Notes: generated from the sequence alone by a model not told the origin. 64,000 nucleotides of DNA from Gemmatimonadota bacterium (GCA_028875075.1 JAPPGF010000027.1:1-64000); one strand, 5' to 3'. Shown: positions 55,371 to 64,000, counted from the first letter of the stretch. Translations and numbers: made by a program.

Positions 55371-56038
55371 CGACCGACGCCTCCACGCTCCGCAGCATGA
55401 TGATCCCCGACCCAGCGTACGAGCCGGGGATGAAGGTCTACACGATGAAGCTGGGGATGTGGGTCTTCCTGCTCTCCGAAGTGATGTTCTTTACGTCGCT
55501 GATCGGGAGCTACGTCATCCTCCGCTTTGCTCACCCCGACCACTTCGCTGCACCGGGAGTCGTATTGAACGTGCCGCTGACCGCGTTCAATACGTTCTTC
55601 CTGATTTGCTCGTCGGTGACGATGGTCAAGGCATTCGCCGCCATCCAACAAGGCGATGACACGGGGCTCAAACTCTGGCTGCTCGCCACGATTCTGATCG
55701 GCTCGCTGTTCGTGGGCATCCAAGCGGTCGAGTATTACATCCTCTACCATGAGGGATTCGTGCCCGCCGCAGCCGACTACCACGCCGCCGGCCGTCAGGG
55801 CATGGAGGGAGGCCCTATCGTGGGCGGTCCGCTCTATGGCGCCACGTTCTATACCATGACGGGCTTTCACGGTGCTCACGTCACCATCGGCGTCATCTGC
55901 CTGACATTCGTCCTGATACGTGCGTTGCGCGGCGCCTACACACAGAACGATCACCGTGGAGTCGAGCTGATCGGGCTGTATTGGCACTTTGTGGACCTAG
56001 TCTGGATTATCCTCTTCACCATCGTCTACCTGATCTGA
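55367..56038 (+). CDS. coxC: cytochrome c oxidase subunit III
   Basis: 223 residues, seven-helix type reduced to about five to six segments, with family motifs KLGMWVFLLSEVMFFTSLIG, TGFHGAHVTIGVICL and YWHFVDLVWIILF. Non-redox subunit that stabilises subunit I. Confidence 0.95.
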   Translation: MTTDASTLRSMMIPDPAYEPGMKVYTMKLGMWVFLLSEVMFFTSLIGSYVILRFAHPDHFAAPGVVLNVPLTAFNTFFLICSSVTMVKAFAAIQQGDDTGLKLWLLATILIGSLFVGIQAVEYYILYHEGFVPAAADYHAAGRQGMEGGPIVGGPLYGATFYTMTGFHGAHVTIGVICLTFVLIRALRGAYTQNDHRGVELIGLYWHFVDLVWIILFTIVYLI

Positions 56039-56048
56039 GCGAGGGTCC

Positions 56049-56345
56049 ATGACCACCGACGTGCAGCACTCTGGTCACGCCGAGGGTGAGATCCACGAGG
56101 CGCCCTACATGCTTATCTTCGGCGCGCTGATCGTGCTTACGCTTGCAGAGGTCGGGTATGCCTTTCTCAGCTTGCCGAAGTTCTGGCTCGCGCTCGGCTT
56201 GATCGTCATGGCCTTCTGGAAGGCTACCCTCGTTGCGCTCTACTACATGCACTTGCGATTCGAGCCGAAGCGCCTGTGGGTTCTAGCTTTATCTCCCCTG
56301 CCTTTGGTCGTGATCCTGATCGTGGCGGTACTCACAGAATTCTGA
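56049..56345 (+). CDS. coxD: cytochrome c oxidase subunit IV (prokaryotic)
   Basis: 98 residues with three membrane helices (LIVLTLAEVGYAFL, ALGLIVMAFWKATLVALYYM, LALSPLPLVVILIVAVL) and the family KATLVALYYMHLRFE motif. Starts ten bases after coxC. Confidence 0.9.
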   Translation: MTTDVQHSGHAEGEIHEAPYMLIFGALIVLTLAEVGYAFLSLPKFWLALGLIVMAFWKATLVALYYMHLRFEPKRLWVLALSPLPLVVILIVAVLTEF

Positions 56346-56369
56346 TCTGGCCCGAGGGAGTGGACCGTT

Positions 56370-56546
56370 ATGGAGCATGACGTACAGTTTACTGGACTTC
56401 AGATAGGCATGTTTCTCGGCGGCCTATTAATGGCCTTCGTGCCAATCACGATCTCGATCGGGATTGGTATCTGGGCCTTACGGCAGCGCGCCCGAGTCGG
56501 ACGAAGTGTCCCAGCAGACAACGGCGCACACCAGGAGGCGGCATGA
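56370..56546 (+). CDS. 58-residue single-span membrane protein in the cox operon
   Basis: ATG 56370 to TGA 56546. One or two hydrophobic stretches (MFLGGLLMAFVPITISIGIG then IWALRQRARVGR), positive-inside C-terminal side, and a GAGGGAG about ten bases upstream. Its stop overlaps the next start (ATGA). Probably a small oxidase-associated subunit or assembly peptide; no family recognised. Confidence 0.6.
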   Translation: MEHDVQFTGLQIGMFLGGLLMAFVPITISIGIGIWALRQRARVGRSVPADNGAHQEAA

Positions 56547-57559
56547 ACTTGCCCGACGCTGCCACCCAGGCCCCCGAGCCGTCTTCCCTCGGCCCTGGAA
56601 CTCCCAACTTCAGCGGCATGGTGGTGCGTGGGGTAGTGGCTGGTCTAGTAGGAGCTACGGCGATGGCGCTCTGGTTCCTAATTGTGGACAGCTCCGAGGG
56701 ACAGCCTTTCCGAACGCCGAACTTCGTCGCTGCCTCGTTGCTAGGCGTTCAGGGGATGGAGATGGGCGTCGGTCTGATCATCCTCTACACGCTCCTCCAC
56801 TACCTCGTCTGGATCTTGGTGGGCCTCGTGTCGGCTTGGGTACTCGACCAGGTGGAGATTGCCTCGCCGATCTTGATCGGGCTCGTCTTGGGGTTTCTGC
56901 TGTTCGATCTCGTATTCTACGGGAGCGTCGTGGTCACCGGGGCAAACATCATCCAAGCTCTAGGCTGGCCCGAAGTGTTAGCCGGGAACCTGCTGGCGGG
57001 GATGAGCCTGATGGCCATCCTGCACTGGAGTGGACCCACCCGGAAGATGACGTGGTGGGAAGCGCTCGGCACGAACAAAGTCGTGCGAGAAGGTATCGTC
57101 TGCGGAACGATTGGCGCCGCCGTGGTGGCAATTTGGTTCCTTGTGTTCGACGTACTTCGCGGCGAGCCCTTCTTCACCCCCGCTGCCCTCGGGTCGGCTT
57201 TGTTCCTCGGGGCAAGCAACGTAGAAGCAGTAAGCGTTGAAGCGGCGACCGTCATCGGCTATTCGCTTCTGCATCTCCTTGCCTTCACCATCACCGGATT
57301 TCTCGTAGCGGTGATAGTGACCGCCGCCGATGACACGCCTCCACTCATTGTCGGTGCCGTAATGTTCTTCGCCGTATTCGAAGCCCTCTTCATGGGCCTG
57401 TTGGCTATGGTAGCGGAGTTCTTACTCGGATCGCTCGCTTGGTGGACGATCGCGGCCGGCAATGTCATGGCCGCTGTTGCGATGGGTTGGTATCTGTGGG
57501 AGCAACATCCCAAGCTCCGCGCCGCGCTCGCGATGGACCCCCTCGATCGGACCGGCTGA
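56543..57559 (+). CDS. integral membrane protein with an internal duplication
   Basis: 338 residues, about eight hydrophobic segments. The two halves are alike: RGVVAGLVGATAMALWFLIV near residue 29 and EGIVCGTIGAAVVAIWFLVF near 185, each followed by a GQPF/GEPF loop and a helix that opens a similar four-segment unit. Coupled to the small gene before it. Function unknown; position at the end of the cox operon suggests a role in oxidase assembly or a copper or heme delivery step, but no metal motif is evident. Confidence 0.75.
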   Translation: MNLPDAATQAPEPSSLGPGTPNFSGMVVRGVVAGLVGATAMALWFLIVDSSEGQPFRTPNFVAASLLGVQGMEMGVGLIILYTLLHYLVWILVGLVSAWVLDQVEIASPILIGLVLGFLLFDLVFYGSVVVTGANIIQALGWPEVLAGNLLAGMSLMAILHWSGPTRKMTWWEALGTNKVVREGIVCGTIGAAVVAIWFLVFDVLRGEPFFTPAALGSALFLGASNVEAVSVEAATVIGYSLLHLLAFTITGFLVAVIVTAADDTPPLIVGAVMFFAVFEALFMGLLAMVAEFLLGSLAWWTIAAGNVMAAVAMGWYLWEQHPKLRAALAMDPLDRTG

Positions 57560-57581
57560 CGAAACTTCCTACCACCCGGCC

Positions 57582-58493
57582 CTATGTTTGGGCACCCAAG
57601 GCCCTGAGCACCTCCATCATCCGCACGTCGTAGGGATCGCCGGACGGGTCGTCCGCTGCGATGTCAGTATTCTGTTTCGGAGTCTCGAGCAGGAGCGGGA
57701 TGCCGCGACTGCGCCGGTCTGCCAGCAGCCAGCCGAATGGCTCTTCCCCGATCTCTCCCGCTCCTATGAGCGCGTGCCGATCACGATTCGAACCGAGCGC
57801 ACCCACCGAGTCGTTCAGGTGGAAAAACGAGGGGGGCTCTCCAGCCGTTTCCTCGAACTCGTCCAGCACGGCTCGGAGATCCGCCTCGGACGACTTCAAG
57901 TCGTAACCCGAAACGAACAGATGGCACGTGTCCAGACCGTAGCCGGCCCGCTCGCGCACATCTTCGGGAAGGGCTGCGAGAATTGCACCTATTTCAAAGG
58001 CGTTGCGCCCATAAGTCGTCCCGGCCCCGGCGGAGTTCTCAACGTAGAGCCGGGTGAGCCCGGGGGCGTCCTTCAGCGCTCGAGTCATCGCTCGTGCCAC
58101 CCGCTGCGCTCCCTCCCCGGGCTCGGCCTTGCCCCGAGGACATGCACCGGGGTGAAAGCACACCCCACCTACGCCCAATGTGGCGGAGCGGTCCATTTCC
58201 TTGGCCAATCCTGCAACCGAGCGCTCCCACTTTCCCTCATCGTTCGTGGCGGCGTTTAGGACGTAAGCGCCGTGAACCATTACGTGCCCGGGCTCTATCC
58301 CGGTCTCGACCAGGGCTTCCTTGAAACGTTGCGCACGCTCGGGACGGATCTTGGATTTGTCACCGTAGAACTTGGGGACCGCCGTGAAGATCTGGACCGC
58401 CGACATACCGGCAGCGGTCGCCCGGCGTACGGCCATGTCGATCCCGCCGTTGTCAACTGAGTGCGTGCCGATAAGGTGACGAGTCCGGGACAT
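57582..58493 (-). CDS. nfo: endonuclease IV (AP endonuclease)
   Basis: 303 residues. Zn-dependent TIM-barrel nuclease with family signatures GLDTCHLFVSGYD, FHLNDSVGALGSNRDRH and VENSAGAGTTYG. Repairs abasic sites. Convergent with the cox operon end, separated by 22 bases; no terminator hairpin seen there. Confidence 0.94.
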   Translation of the reverse strand: MSRTRHLIGTHSVDNGGIDMAVRRATAAGMSAVQIFTAVPKFYGDKSKIRPERAQRFKEALVETGIEPGHVMVHGAYVLNAATNDEGKWERSVAGLAKEMDRSATLGVGGVCFHPGACPRGKAEPGEGAQRVARAMTRALKDAPGLTRLYVENSAGAGTTYGRNAFEIGAILAALPEDVRERAGYGLDTCHLFVSGYDLKSSEADLRAVLDEFEETAGEPPSFFHLNDSVGALGSNRDRHALIGAGEIGEEPFGWLLADRRSRGIPLLLETPKQNTDIAADDPSGDPYDVRMMEVLRALGAQT

Positions 58494-58511
58494 AGCCGGG
58501 TCGAGGCGAGC

Positions 58512-58745
58512 TCAGCGGCCGGGGCTGCGCGCCCGCCCAAGCCTGCCCGAGTCATCGCCGAGGAAGCGGCGCAGGCGAACGAGGTAGTAGCTCAGGAGCC
58601 CACCCAGCACGACAAAGGTTACTCCTAACACGAGTGCTCCGGCCACCCGACCCACCCACCATGTCATCAGTTCCCAGGCGGCGAACCCGAAGCAGAAGGC
58701 GATTGCTGTGGCGATCAGGAAGCGATGAAAGGAGATCAACGACAT
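58512..58745 (-). CDS. small two-span membrane protein
   Basis: 77 residues from ATG 58745: HRFLIATAIAFCFGFAAWEL and GRVAGALVLGVTFVVLGGLL are membrane segments, then a basic tail. No family recognised. It lies 18 bases ahead of nfo on the same strand. Confidence 0.6.
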   Translation of the reverse strand: MSLISFHRFLIATAIAFCFGFAAWELMTWWVGRVAGALVLGVTFVVLGGLLSYYLVRLRRFLGDDSGRLGRARSPGR

Positions 58746-58885
58746 TTCGGTCTTCCACGGGTTCCGGCCGTTACATGAAACTTGGTCACTGCCGCGTGCA
58801 CAGGCGCTTCCGTGCGCCACCGTGAGTACTCCTCGCGCAGCCAGCGGAACCACAGCCTAGCGATCGCGATCCGGCAAGTGAGCAT
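58736..58885 (-). CDS. possible 49-residue ORF or C-terminal remnant
   Basis: ATG 58885 to TGA 58736, overlapping the next start. The peptide (WFRWLREEYSRWRTEAPVHA) is Trp/Arg-rich and looks like a real protein end. A GGCGAGG lies about a dozen bases upstream. It may be the tail of a decayed gene. Confidence 0.35.
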   Translation of the reverse strand: MLTCRIAIARLWFRWLREEYSRWRTEAPVHAAVTKFHVTAGTRGRPKCR

Positions 58886-59209
58886 GCCTGGGACGCCTCG
58901 CCAGGAATTTCGCTCGCTTGGGCACGAACGTCTAGGTTAGCTCCGCGCCCGGGCACACCCATGAGTCTGCGGCATATCGCAGCGTTCGGCCGTCCACGGA
59001 AGGGCGCTAGAACATGTGCGAGCGTCCCCACACTGAGGTCGAGATGGCTCGCGTGATCCAATAGATGAGACCGTGCAGGATCGACGCGGTTGAGGGCAGT
59101 TCGCGGAGCGAGGCTCGACTGCGGGCGCTCGCCACCGCAAGAAAGAGCGACTAGCGCCGGTAGGTTGGTCAACCCCGACAGGATGCCGTGCGAATCTCTT
59201 GCAGGGGGT
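58886..59209. other. 324-base intergenic region
   Basis: No gene, RNA or clear promoter recognised. A 128-codon minus-strand frame crosses it but shows no family feature and overlaps the ORF at 58736. Confidence 0.4.
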
Positions 59210-59473
59210 TCACCGGTCTTGGATCCCGTGCACAGAAATGGCCTCGTCTATCAATAGGATCGGAATGTCTTCACGGACGGGGTACAGCCACCGCCCGTCC
59301 TCTCGGAGAAGCCCTCCCTCGATGGGCGAGCTCACCGTCTCGCCCCCGCGGCTGGTCAGCTGACCTGCGGCGATGGCAACGTTGACCCGTTCGATCAGGG
59401 CAGCGGGCGCTGCCCGCACAGGTTGCCGGCTCTCGGGGCACACCAGAATCTCAAGGAGGCGCGGGTCTACCAT
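59210..59473 (-). CDS. Trm112-family small zinc-finger-like protein
   Basis: 87 residues from ATG 59473. LLEILVCPESRQPV at the N-terminus and LREDGRWLYPVREDIPILLI at the C-terminus match the YcaR/Trm112 family, whose eukaryotic members activate methyltransferases. Here only one of the usual cysteines is kept. The frame to 59557 adds 28 unlike residues. Confidence 0.8.
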   Translation of the reverse strand: MVDPRLLEILVCPESRQPVRAAPAALIERVNVAIAAGQLTSRGGETVSSPIEGGLLREDGRWLYPVREDIPILLIDEAISVHGIQDR

Positions 59474-59640
59474 CTCTGCAGTACCGGTGTCATTCTTAAC
59501 CACTAACGGGCTCGCTGCGACTTCCTGCTCGAACAGCCGCTCGGTGGGACTCGGCAACGAAAGCTAAACCTGGCCCAGCACCGTTGGCGAGCGGCTACGC
59601 GGGTACTGGTCGACTCCTTCGGGGCGAGCGGAGACGTTTC

Positions 59641-60189
59641 GTGACCAAGCCAAGAAGCGCTAGTAGGCACTGCTGCGGCGCATTTCTTCTCACGGTGACG
59701 ATTCTCGCGGGTTGCGGCAGGGTCTTGGAGCCTCCCGCACAGACGACCGAAGGTGGGCAACCAATACTTGCTCCGCAGGTCGCCAATGGAGGAGACTCGC
59801 CGCCGCAAGTCCGCCGACCACCCCGACGCAGCGCGTGGGTGATCTTGGGAAGCGATACCGTCGTGGCAGAGGTCGCGCGAACCCAAGAGGAAAAGGAACG
59901 TGGCCTCATGAACCGCAGTGAACTCCCCGACGGCACCGGCATGCTCTTCCTGTGGAACGAAGAGGGAATCCGCTCCTTCTGGATGTCAAACACGTTCTTC
60001 GGTTTGGACGTGGCCTTCATGGACGCGAACCTGAGGATCGTTGACATACAGCAGATGGAGGCCGAGAGCACGAATATCCACTCAAGCGCGCGTCCCGCTA
60101 TGTTCGCCCTCGAAGTGCCGTTCGGTTGGCTGGCCCGGCACAACGTCTCCGTAGGCGATACCGCCGAACTGGTGCTAGGTCCCCTGTGA
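59641..60189 (+). CDS. DUF192 lipoprotein
   Basis: 182 residues from GTG 59641 (GGAG eight bases upstream). Lipobox LLTVTILAGC, Pro/Gly linker, then the DUF192 beta-barrel: VVAEVARTQEEKERGLMNRS, GTGMLFLWNEEGIRSFWMSN and the DVAFMDANLRIVDIQQMEAE block. The family is exported and of unknown function. Confidence 0.85.
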   Translation: MTKPRSASRHCCGAFLLTVTILAGCGRVLEPPAQTTEGGQPILAPQVANGGDSPPQVRRPPRRSAWVILGSDTVVAEVARTQEEKERGLMNRSELPDGTGMLFLWNEEGIRSFWMSNTFFGLDVAFMDANLRIVDIQQMEAESTNIHSSARPAMFALEVPFGWLARHNVSVGDTAELVLGPL

Positions 60190-60317
60190 GTCCACGGGCG
60201 CAACCCGGAGGCCGGGAGCTTCCTGGCCCCGATCGTCCTGTTGGCCTCGTCTGACGGAGCCGGTTATCCTGTCTCCCTTCATCGCGCCCAGCCGCGCCGG
60301 GATCTGACGGAGGTCGC

Positions 60318-60878
60318 ATGTCCTTCCGGACCAATCCGGATCGTATCCTCGAGAACATTGATCGTGCCCGCAGCCGCGAGGCCGATGCTCCACGCTCGGG
60401 TACTGACCTGCACGCAAACGTGCGCGAGTTGGATTCCGAGGTTCCGGAGGTCGACGCCACCAACCCGGAGCGGATCCGACGCATCTTCCGTCTGGTGGAA
60501 TGCACATACATGAAGGCTGCGCAGAGCGTGGCGCTCGGCCCACTCGCGGCACGGTTCCAGGCGGTAGGAGATCTCCATCACCACCATGCCCACGGAAATG
60601 TGAGCGTGAGCGTCCAATACCTGGACCACGCCCGACCCGAGGAAGTCGGGGTTGTTCCCTTCGAGGTCACGCCCGAGCAGATTGCTGATCAGAAACGCGA
60701 GACGCGCACGAGCCGGCCCGACGTGAACGCGATGCGCGTGCTCCGTGCGGGGCTACGTTCGGGGGTAATGGCGTGCTACAAGAAGCTCGAACCGCGTATA
60801 CGCGAGGGCCTCCGTGAGCGGGCGGACATGGGCCATATCGCTGTCACGATAACCGTGGGATTGCGCTCGGCCGAGTGA
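60318..60878 (+). CDS. hypothetical protein with a His cluster
   Basis: 186 residues, ATG preceded by CGGAGG. Charged N-terminus, a helix FRLVECTYMKAAQSVALGPL, then LHHHHAHGNVSVSVQYLDHA and a mixed alpha/beta end. The tight His run could bind metal. No family recognised; monocistronic as far as seen. Confidence 0.65.
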   Translation: MSFRTNPDRILENIDRARSREADAPRSGTDLHANVRELDSEVPEVDATNPERIRRIFRLVECTYMKAAQSVALGPLAARFQAVGDLHHHHAHGNVSVSVQYLDHARPEEVGVVPFEVTPEQIADQKRETRTSRPDVNAMRVLRAGLRSGVMACYKKLEPRIREGLRERADMGHIAVTITVGLRSAE

Positions 60879-61001
60879 CAAGCCATTCATACGTCAAGGT
60901 CCGGCGCGCAACTTCTTCTCGTGGCAATTTTTGGCCGAACCCGGCCTCAGATGAGCGAGACCTCGCACGTCCGGCCGGTCCGCCCGCGCGGGGCACCAAA
61001 A

Positions 61002-61358
61002 CTAGACGCCGCCAGCAGCCGCCGTGGCGATCGCAAAACGCACCGCAGGAGCAGGCAAGAGGTACAACAAGTAGGCCAGCACTAAGAGCACGACGAGACA
61101 CCCGATCAGTAAGCGTCGGGCCAGGGGAAGACGTCCGGAAACGGGGACGGGACTCTGCACCGGGGCAGTCCGGCGGAGCCCCCCGCTCTCCTGCAGAAAA
61201 CTCTCCATGCTCGCCCCGCAGCGCGCACAAAGCCTGAAGGGCCCCGGGTTCACGTTCCAGCAGTGCGGGCAGACAGACGGATGCCCAAAGCCCGGAGCCG
61301 TGACGGGCTTGAGCGACACGGAAGTTGGACGAAACCCTACCCCTGGAGCCGGCCTCAC
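61002..61358 (-). CDS. zinc-ribbon membrane protein
   Basis: Up to 118 residues. A four-cysteine zinc ribbon (CPHCWNVNPG and CARCGAS) is followed by one strong membrane helix (LLIGCLVVLLVLAYLLYLL). The start is uncertain (61358 or a GTG about 15 codons downstream). Many bacteria have such single-span zinc-ribbon proteins of unknown role. Confidence 0.6.
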   Translation of the reverse strand: MRPAPGVGFRPTSVSLKPVTAPGFGHPSVCPHCWNVNPGPFRLCARCGASMESFLQESGGLRRTAPVQSPVPVSGRLPLARRLLIGCLVVLLVLAYLLYLLPAPAVRFAIATAAAGGV

Positions 61359-61761
61359 TACTGACCGCCGCTCGAGTGCGGGTTTGGTCGCCGGTCGCCT
61401 CCGTGCCGGGTATCCCGCTGGATACCACGTCCGAACTCGCGGATTAGGCGGTTCACAGGATCGCCCCCACCAGGCCAGAGACAGTGATTGGATGGCCGGT
61501 TGAACAACGTGTGCATGTCAGTCAAGTGACTCGCAGCTTCTTTGGAGCTTCCGGCTGCACCAAGGCAACTGCTCGCGGATTCTTCGTGGCGAGGCGGTAG
61601 CCGGCAGTACTCATGCAACCATAGCAGTCGATCCGAGTTGGCTCCCCGGGGGGAGCGTGTTTCGACGTAATGCGCGTATGGTGGGAGGGGTCATACAATC
61701 GCCCCGTGCGCAGTCCCGGCCGACTCCGGTCCGAGACGCCATCCGCGACTGCCAACATTGA
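61359..61761. other. 403-base intergenic region
   Basis: No gene recognised. It contains a strong hairpin GGCTCCCC/GGGGAGC around 61640-61657, followed on the plus strand by GTGTTT; it could serve as a terminator for leftward or rightward transcription but lacks a good T-run. Confidence 0.4.
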
Positions 61762-62859
61762 TCAAGGAAAGGTCTCGCACCGCGTCGCCAACGCTTTGAT
61801 GTAGCCACGGTCGAGCTCGATCCCGATCCCGGGTGCCTCGACCGGGGTGAGCGCGCCAGCAGCGAGCTCCCACTCAGGCTGAACCAAATCACGCTCCCAG
61901 TAGCGACGGCTAGCCGATAGGTCACCGGGAACGTTGAATCCGGGCAACGTCGCGAGGGCCACATTATGTGCTCGCCCGACTCCCGACTCCAGCATCCCGC
62001 CACACCAGAGTGGCACGTTCCAGGCCCGGCAGAGGTCATGTATTTGGAGTGCCTGGCCGAAGCCCCCGACGCGGCCCGGCTTCAGGTTGATTACGCGGGC
62101 ACTGCCCATTGCGATGGCCAAGCGAGCGTCCTTCACCGAACGGATGGACTCGTCCAAGCAAATCGGCGTCCGCAGTGCCTCCTGGAGCACCGCGTGACCG
62201 CGCAGGTCTTCTCGCTCAAGCGGTTGCTCGAGCATGGCGAGTCCCAAGTTGTCCAGTTCGCGAAGACGGACGAGGTCGACCAGTCTGTATCCGCCGTTCG
62301 CGTCGGCGCTCAGAACGGCCTCCGGGAAGCGCGCACGCACATGTGTAAGTGTCTCCAAGTCGCGACCAGGCTCGATCTTGAGCTTGATGCGATGGTAGCC
62401 TTCCACTAGACACTGCTCAACCCGCCGGAGCAGGGCATCCCGATCATCCTCGAAACCGAAGCTCACACCAGCAGGCACAGGTCGCACGCTACCACCGAGC
62501 ATCTCGCACAACGGACGCCCTGCACGCTTGGCCGCTAGATCCCAGGCGGCCATTTCGATCGCCGCGGATGCCATCGGCACATCTCGCATCCAGCTCCGCT
62601 CAGGCTCTCCTCGCAGGAGCGCCGGCAGTAGCCGCCCGCTTAGCACGCTCCATGCACTCTCGGCCGTTTCCGGCGCATAGCCGCGGACGGCCAGGGCCAC
62701 GCACTCCCCCCACCCGGTTACGCCGTCGCCGTGCAGGGCCACCAGAATTACCGGGCGCTCGTGGACGGTGCCCCTGGAGCTTCGGAAGGGATGCCGCAAG
62801 CGCAAGGGAATCAGGAGGAGTTCGGCACCCTCGATAACGGGAGCAATCTCCGGGATCAT
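61762..62859 (-). CDS. menC: o-succinylbenzoate synthase (enolase superfamily)
   Basis: 365 residues. The barrel shows the catalytic Lys in HRIKLKIEPGRD, metal ligands in SADANGGY, MLEQPLE and CLDESIRS, and the second Lys in INLKPGRVGG. This is the MenC/N-acylamino-acid racemase pattern; menaquinone synthesis fits the quinol-oxidising act operon, but racemase activity is possible in this subgroup. ATG 62859 overlaps the stop of the upstream ORF (ATGA); the frame to 62952 is not needed. Confidence 0.85.
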   Translation of the reverse strand: MIPEIAPVIEGAELLLIPLRLRHPFRSSRGTVHERPVILVALHGDGVTGWGECVALAVRGYAPETAESAWSVLSGRLLPALLRGEPERSWMRDVPMASAAIEMAAWDLAAKRAGRPLCEMLGGSVRPVPAGVSFGFEDDRDALLRRVEQCLVEGYHRIKLKIEPGRDLETLTHVRARFPEAVLSADANGGYRLVDLVRLRELDNLGLAMLEQPLEREDLRGHAVLQEALRTPICLDESIRSVKDARLAIAMGSARVINLKPGRVGGFGQALQIHDLCRAWNVPLWCGGMLESGVGRAHNVALATLPGFNVPGDLSASRRYWERDLVQPEWELAAGALTPVEAPGIGIELDRGYIKALATRCETFP

Positions 62860-63200
62860 ACAGGCGAGCGTTCGATACAGGATCTCGCCCAGCGCCGGCG
62901 GCCCAACCCCTGCTGTGCGCGAGATGATCCTGCCAAGCAGGCTCCCTCCCATAGCACGTGCACAAGCTCGTCCGCTCCTGCTGCTTGGAAGTCGCCCGCA
63001 AGCGCACCCGCGACGAGAGCGCCTGCGCGGACGGGGAAGTCGGGGTCCCTGTTGATCTCCGACCTCCTGAGCCTGCCGTGGTACGCCAGGACCTCAGTTA
63101 CCACGTAGTCTTCCCGTGGCCAGCAATCTCGCCGGACACGCCGTGGCGTCCCCACGTCGAGAAGTCCAGGGAGGCGAAGGGGGTGACCGAGCTGCAGCAC
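62856..63200 (-). CDS. hypothetical protein between an M20 peptidase and menC
   Basis: Up to 114 residues. The stop overlaps the menC start (ATGA) and the start is about 15 bases after the peptidase stop, so it fits an operon. Coding-like core: YVVTEVLAYHGRLRRSEINR then FPVRAGALVAGALAGDFQAA and a basic end. No family recognised; the start could be later than 63200. Confidence 0.45.
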   Translation of the reverse strand: MLQLGHPLRLPGLLDVGTPRRVRRDCWPREDYVVTEVLAYHGRLRRSEINRDPDFPVRAGALVAGALAGDFQAAGADELVHVLWEGACLAGSSRAQQGLGRRRWARSCIERSPV

Positions 63201-63214
63201 GCTACTGCTGGCGT

Positions 63215-64000
63215 TCAGTCAGGTCGTTCTTCAACGGGGATCAGCAGCAGCCGAGCCAGGAGCGCGCATCGAGCAACAACGCCCTCCACCCGCACGTGCT
63301 CGTGCGACGCGTGAGCTCCACCGCCCACCGCACCCAGGCCATCCAGTGTGGCCGAGTGCAGGCTGGTGACGTTGCCGTCGGACGCACCGCCTACCGTTGC
63401 CTCCCCCAACTCTAGGCCGAGCTCGGCCCCGGCACGTCGGGCTTCGTCGAAGAGCCGACGATTACGTGGGGTACGCTCTAGGGGTGGCGTATCTACGGTC
63501 CCTTCGATCTCGAGGGAGACACCAGGTGTCCTCGCCGACAGAGCGAGGATCCGCTCCGTTACCATGCGTGCGTCCGCACTCGCGAGCACACGGACGTCAA
63601 CCTGAGCACGGCTCACTGGGGCAACAACATTGGGACGCACCCCACCGTCTACGACACCCACGTTGACGGTGATACCCCGCTCACGATCGTTGAGCGCGTG
63701 TAGGGCGTGAATCACGTTGGCTAGCTCAAGGATGGCGCTTGCGCCCGTCTCGGGCTCCAACCCGGCATGCGCCGAGCGACCTCGAATCGTCACGCGGAAT
63801 TGGCCTACCCCCTTGCGTGCGGTCTTGAGGTATCCTTCAGGGCCGTACGACGGTTCCAGCACGTACGTCCGCGCTGCCGCCCGCGCGAGACGATGTACCA
63901 GCGGCCGCGACTCGAAGCTGCCCATCTCCTCGTCTGAATTGACGAGTACGACGGGTACAGCGGGGGGCTCGAGCCCGAGCTCCACTAGCGTGCGGAGCGC
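63215..64000 (-). CDS. M20-family metallopeptidase, partial
   Basis: C-terminal about 262 residues; the frame runs off the window edge, so the N-terminal metal ligands HxD are missing. Seen: NSDEEMGSFESR, the catalytic-Glu and metal region of CPG2/ArgE/DapE-type enzymes, the dimerisation-domain HAGLEPETGASAILELA and the last metal His in GGGAHASHEHV. Substrate unknown. First gene of an apparent operon with the ORF at 62856 and menC. Confidence 0.9.
   Translation of the reverse strand, partial: ALRTLVELGLEPPAVPVVLVNSDEEMGSFESRPLVHRLARAAARTYVLEPSYGPEGYLKTARKGVGQFRVTIRGRSAHAGLEPETGASAILELANVIHALHALNDRERGITVNVGVVDGGVRPNVVAPVSRAQVDVRVLASADARMVTERILALSARTPGVSLEIEGTVDTPPLERTPRNRRLFDEARRAGAELGLELGEATVGGASDGNVTSLHSATLDGLGAVGGGAHASHEHVRVEGVVARCALLARLLLIPVEERPD

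Overview
The window is a GC-rich, gene-dense bacterial chromosome segment. No rRNA, tRNA, CRISPR array or intact insertion sequence was seen. The gene set suggests an aerobic, menaquinone-using Gram-negative-type bacterium: alternative complex III (actABCDEF), an A1-type heme-copper oxidase, MenC, a YpdA-type bacillithiol-linked flavoprotein, a Tat component and many lipoprotein signals. Gemmatimonadota or a neighbouring lineage is my best guess. This is inference from gene content only; no marker-gene phylogeny was possible. Many operon genes start with GTG and overlap the previous stop (GTGA, ATGA or TGATG), and I used this to choose several starts.

Layout. 0-1.7 kb: a TPR protein whose frame stays open past its stop to the window edge. 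1.9-12.1 kb (minus strand): gcvH, gcvP, a lipoate/octanoate attachment enzyme, then a complete oligopeptide ABC transporter (dppA-B-C-D-F). 12.4-14.9 kb: an acyl-CoA dehydrogenase relic, tatA, a TrmJ-like methylase and a HisN-like phosphatase. 15.1-22.7 kb (minus): the whole alternative complex III operon behind a clear TTGACA-17-TACCTT promoter. 23-27 kb: an AbrB-type regulator and a luxC/luxE-like acyl reductase pair. 27-35.4 kb: YpdA-like flavoprotein, YgfZ, Lon, and an unusually relic-rich stretch (serine recombinase, PP2C phosphatase and ETF-quinone oxidoreductase fragments). 57.5-64 kb: housekeeping genes (nfo, Trm112-like, DUF192, menC, an M20 peptidase running off the edge).

The most interesting part is 35.4-51.7 kb. 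It holds a magnesium-chelatase-like AAA ATPase and a VWA partner, a one-cluster ferredoxin, an Mrp-type P-loop ATPase, and three proteins carrying the PCP_red domain known from the C-terminus of light-independent protochlorophyllide reductase. These three are a zinc-ribbon protein, a double universal-stress protein and a radical SAM/SPASM enzyme. Directly behind them come a CydA-like integral membrane protein without CydB, three membrane-bound c-type cytochromes (one fused to an ethylbenzene-dehydrogenase-type heme-binding domain), a cupredoxin-like lipoprotein, and the aa3-type oxidase genes coxB-A-C-D with two extra membrane proteins. No chlorophyll-synthesis gene is present. My hypothesis is an undescribed tetrapyrrole-handling or maturation system serving an unusual bd-like electron-transfer complex.

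A second theme is decay. Acyl-CoA dehydrogenase and ETF-QO, two consecutive steps of electron flow from acyl-CoA to quinone, are both present only as frameshifted or deleted relics.
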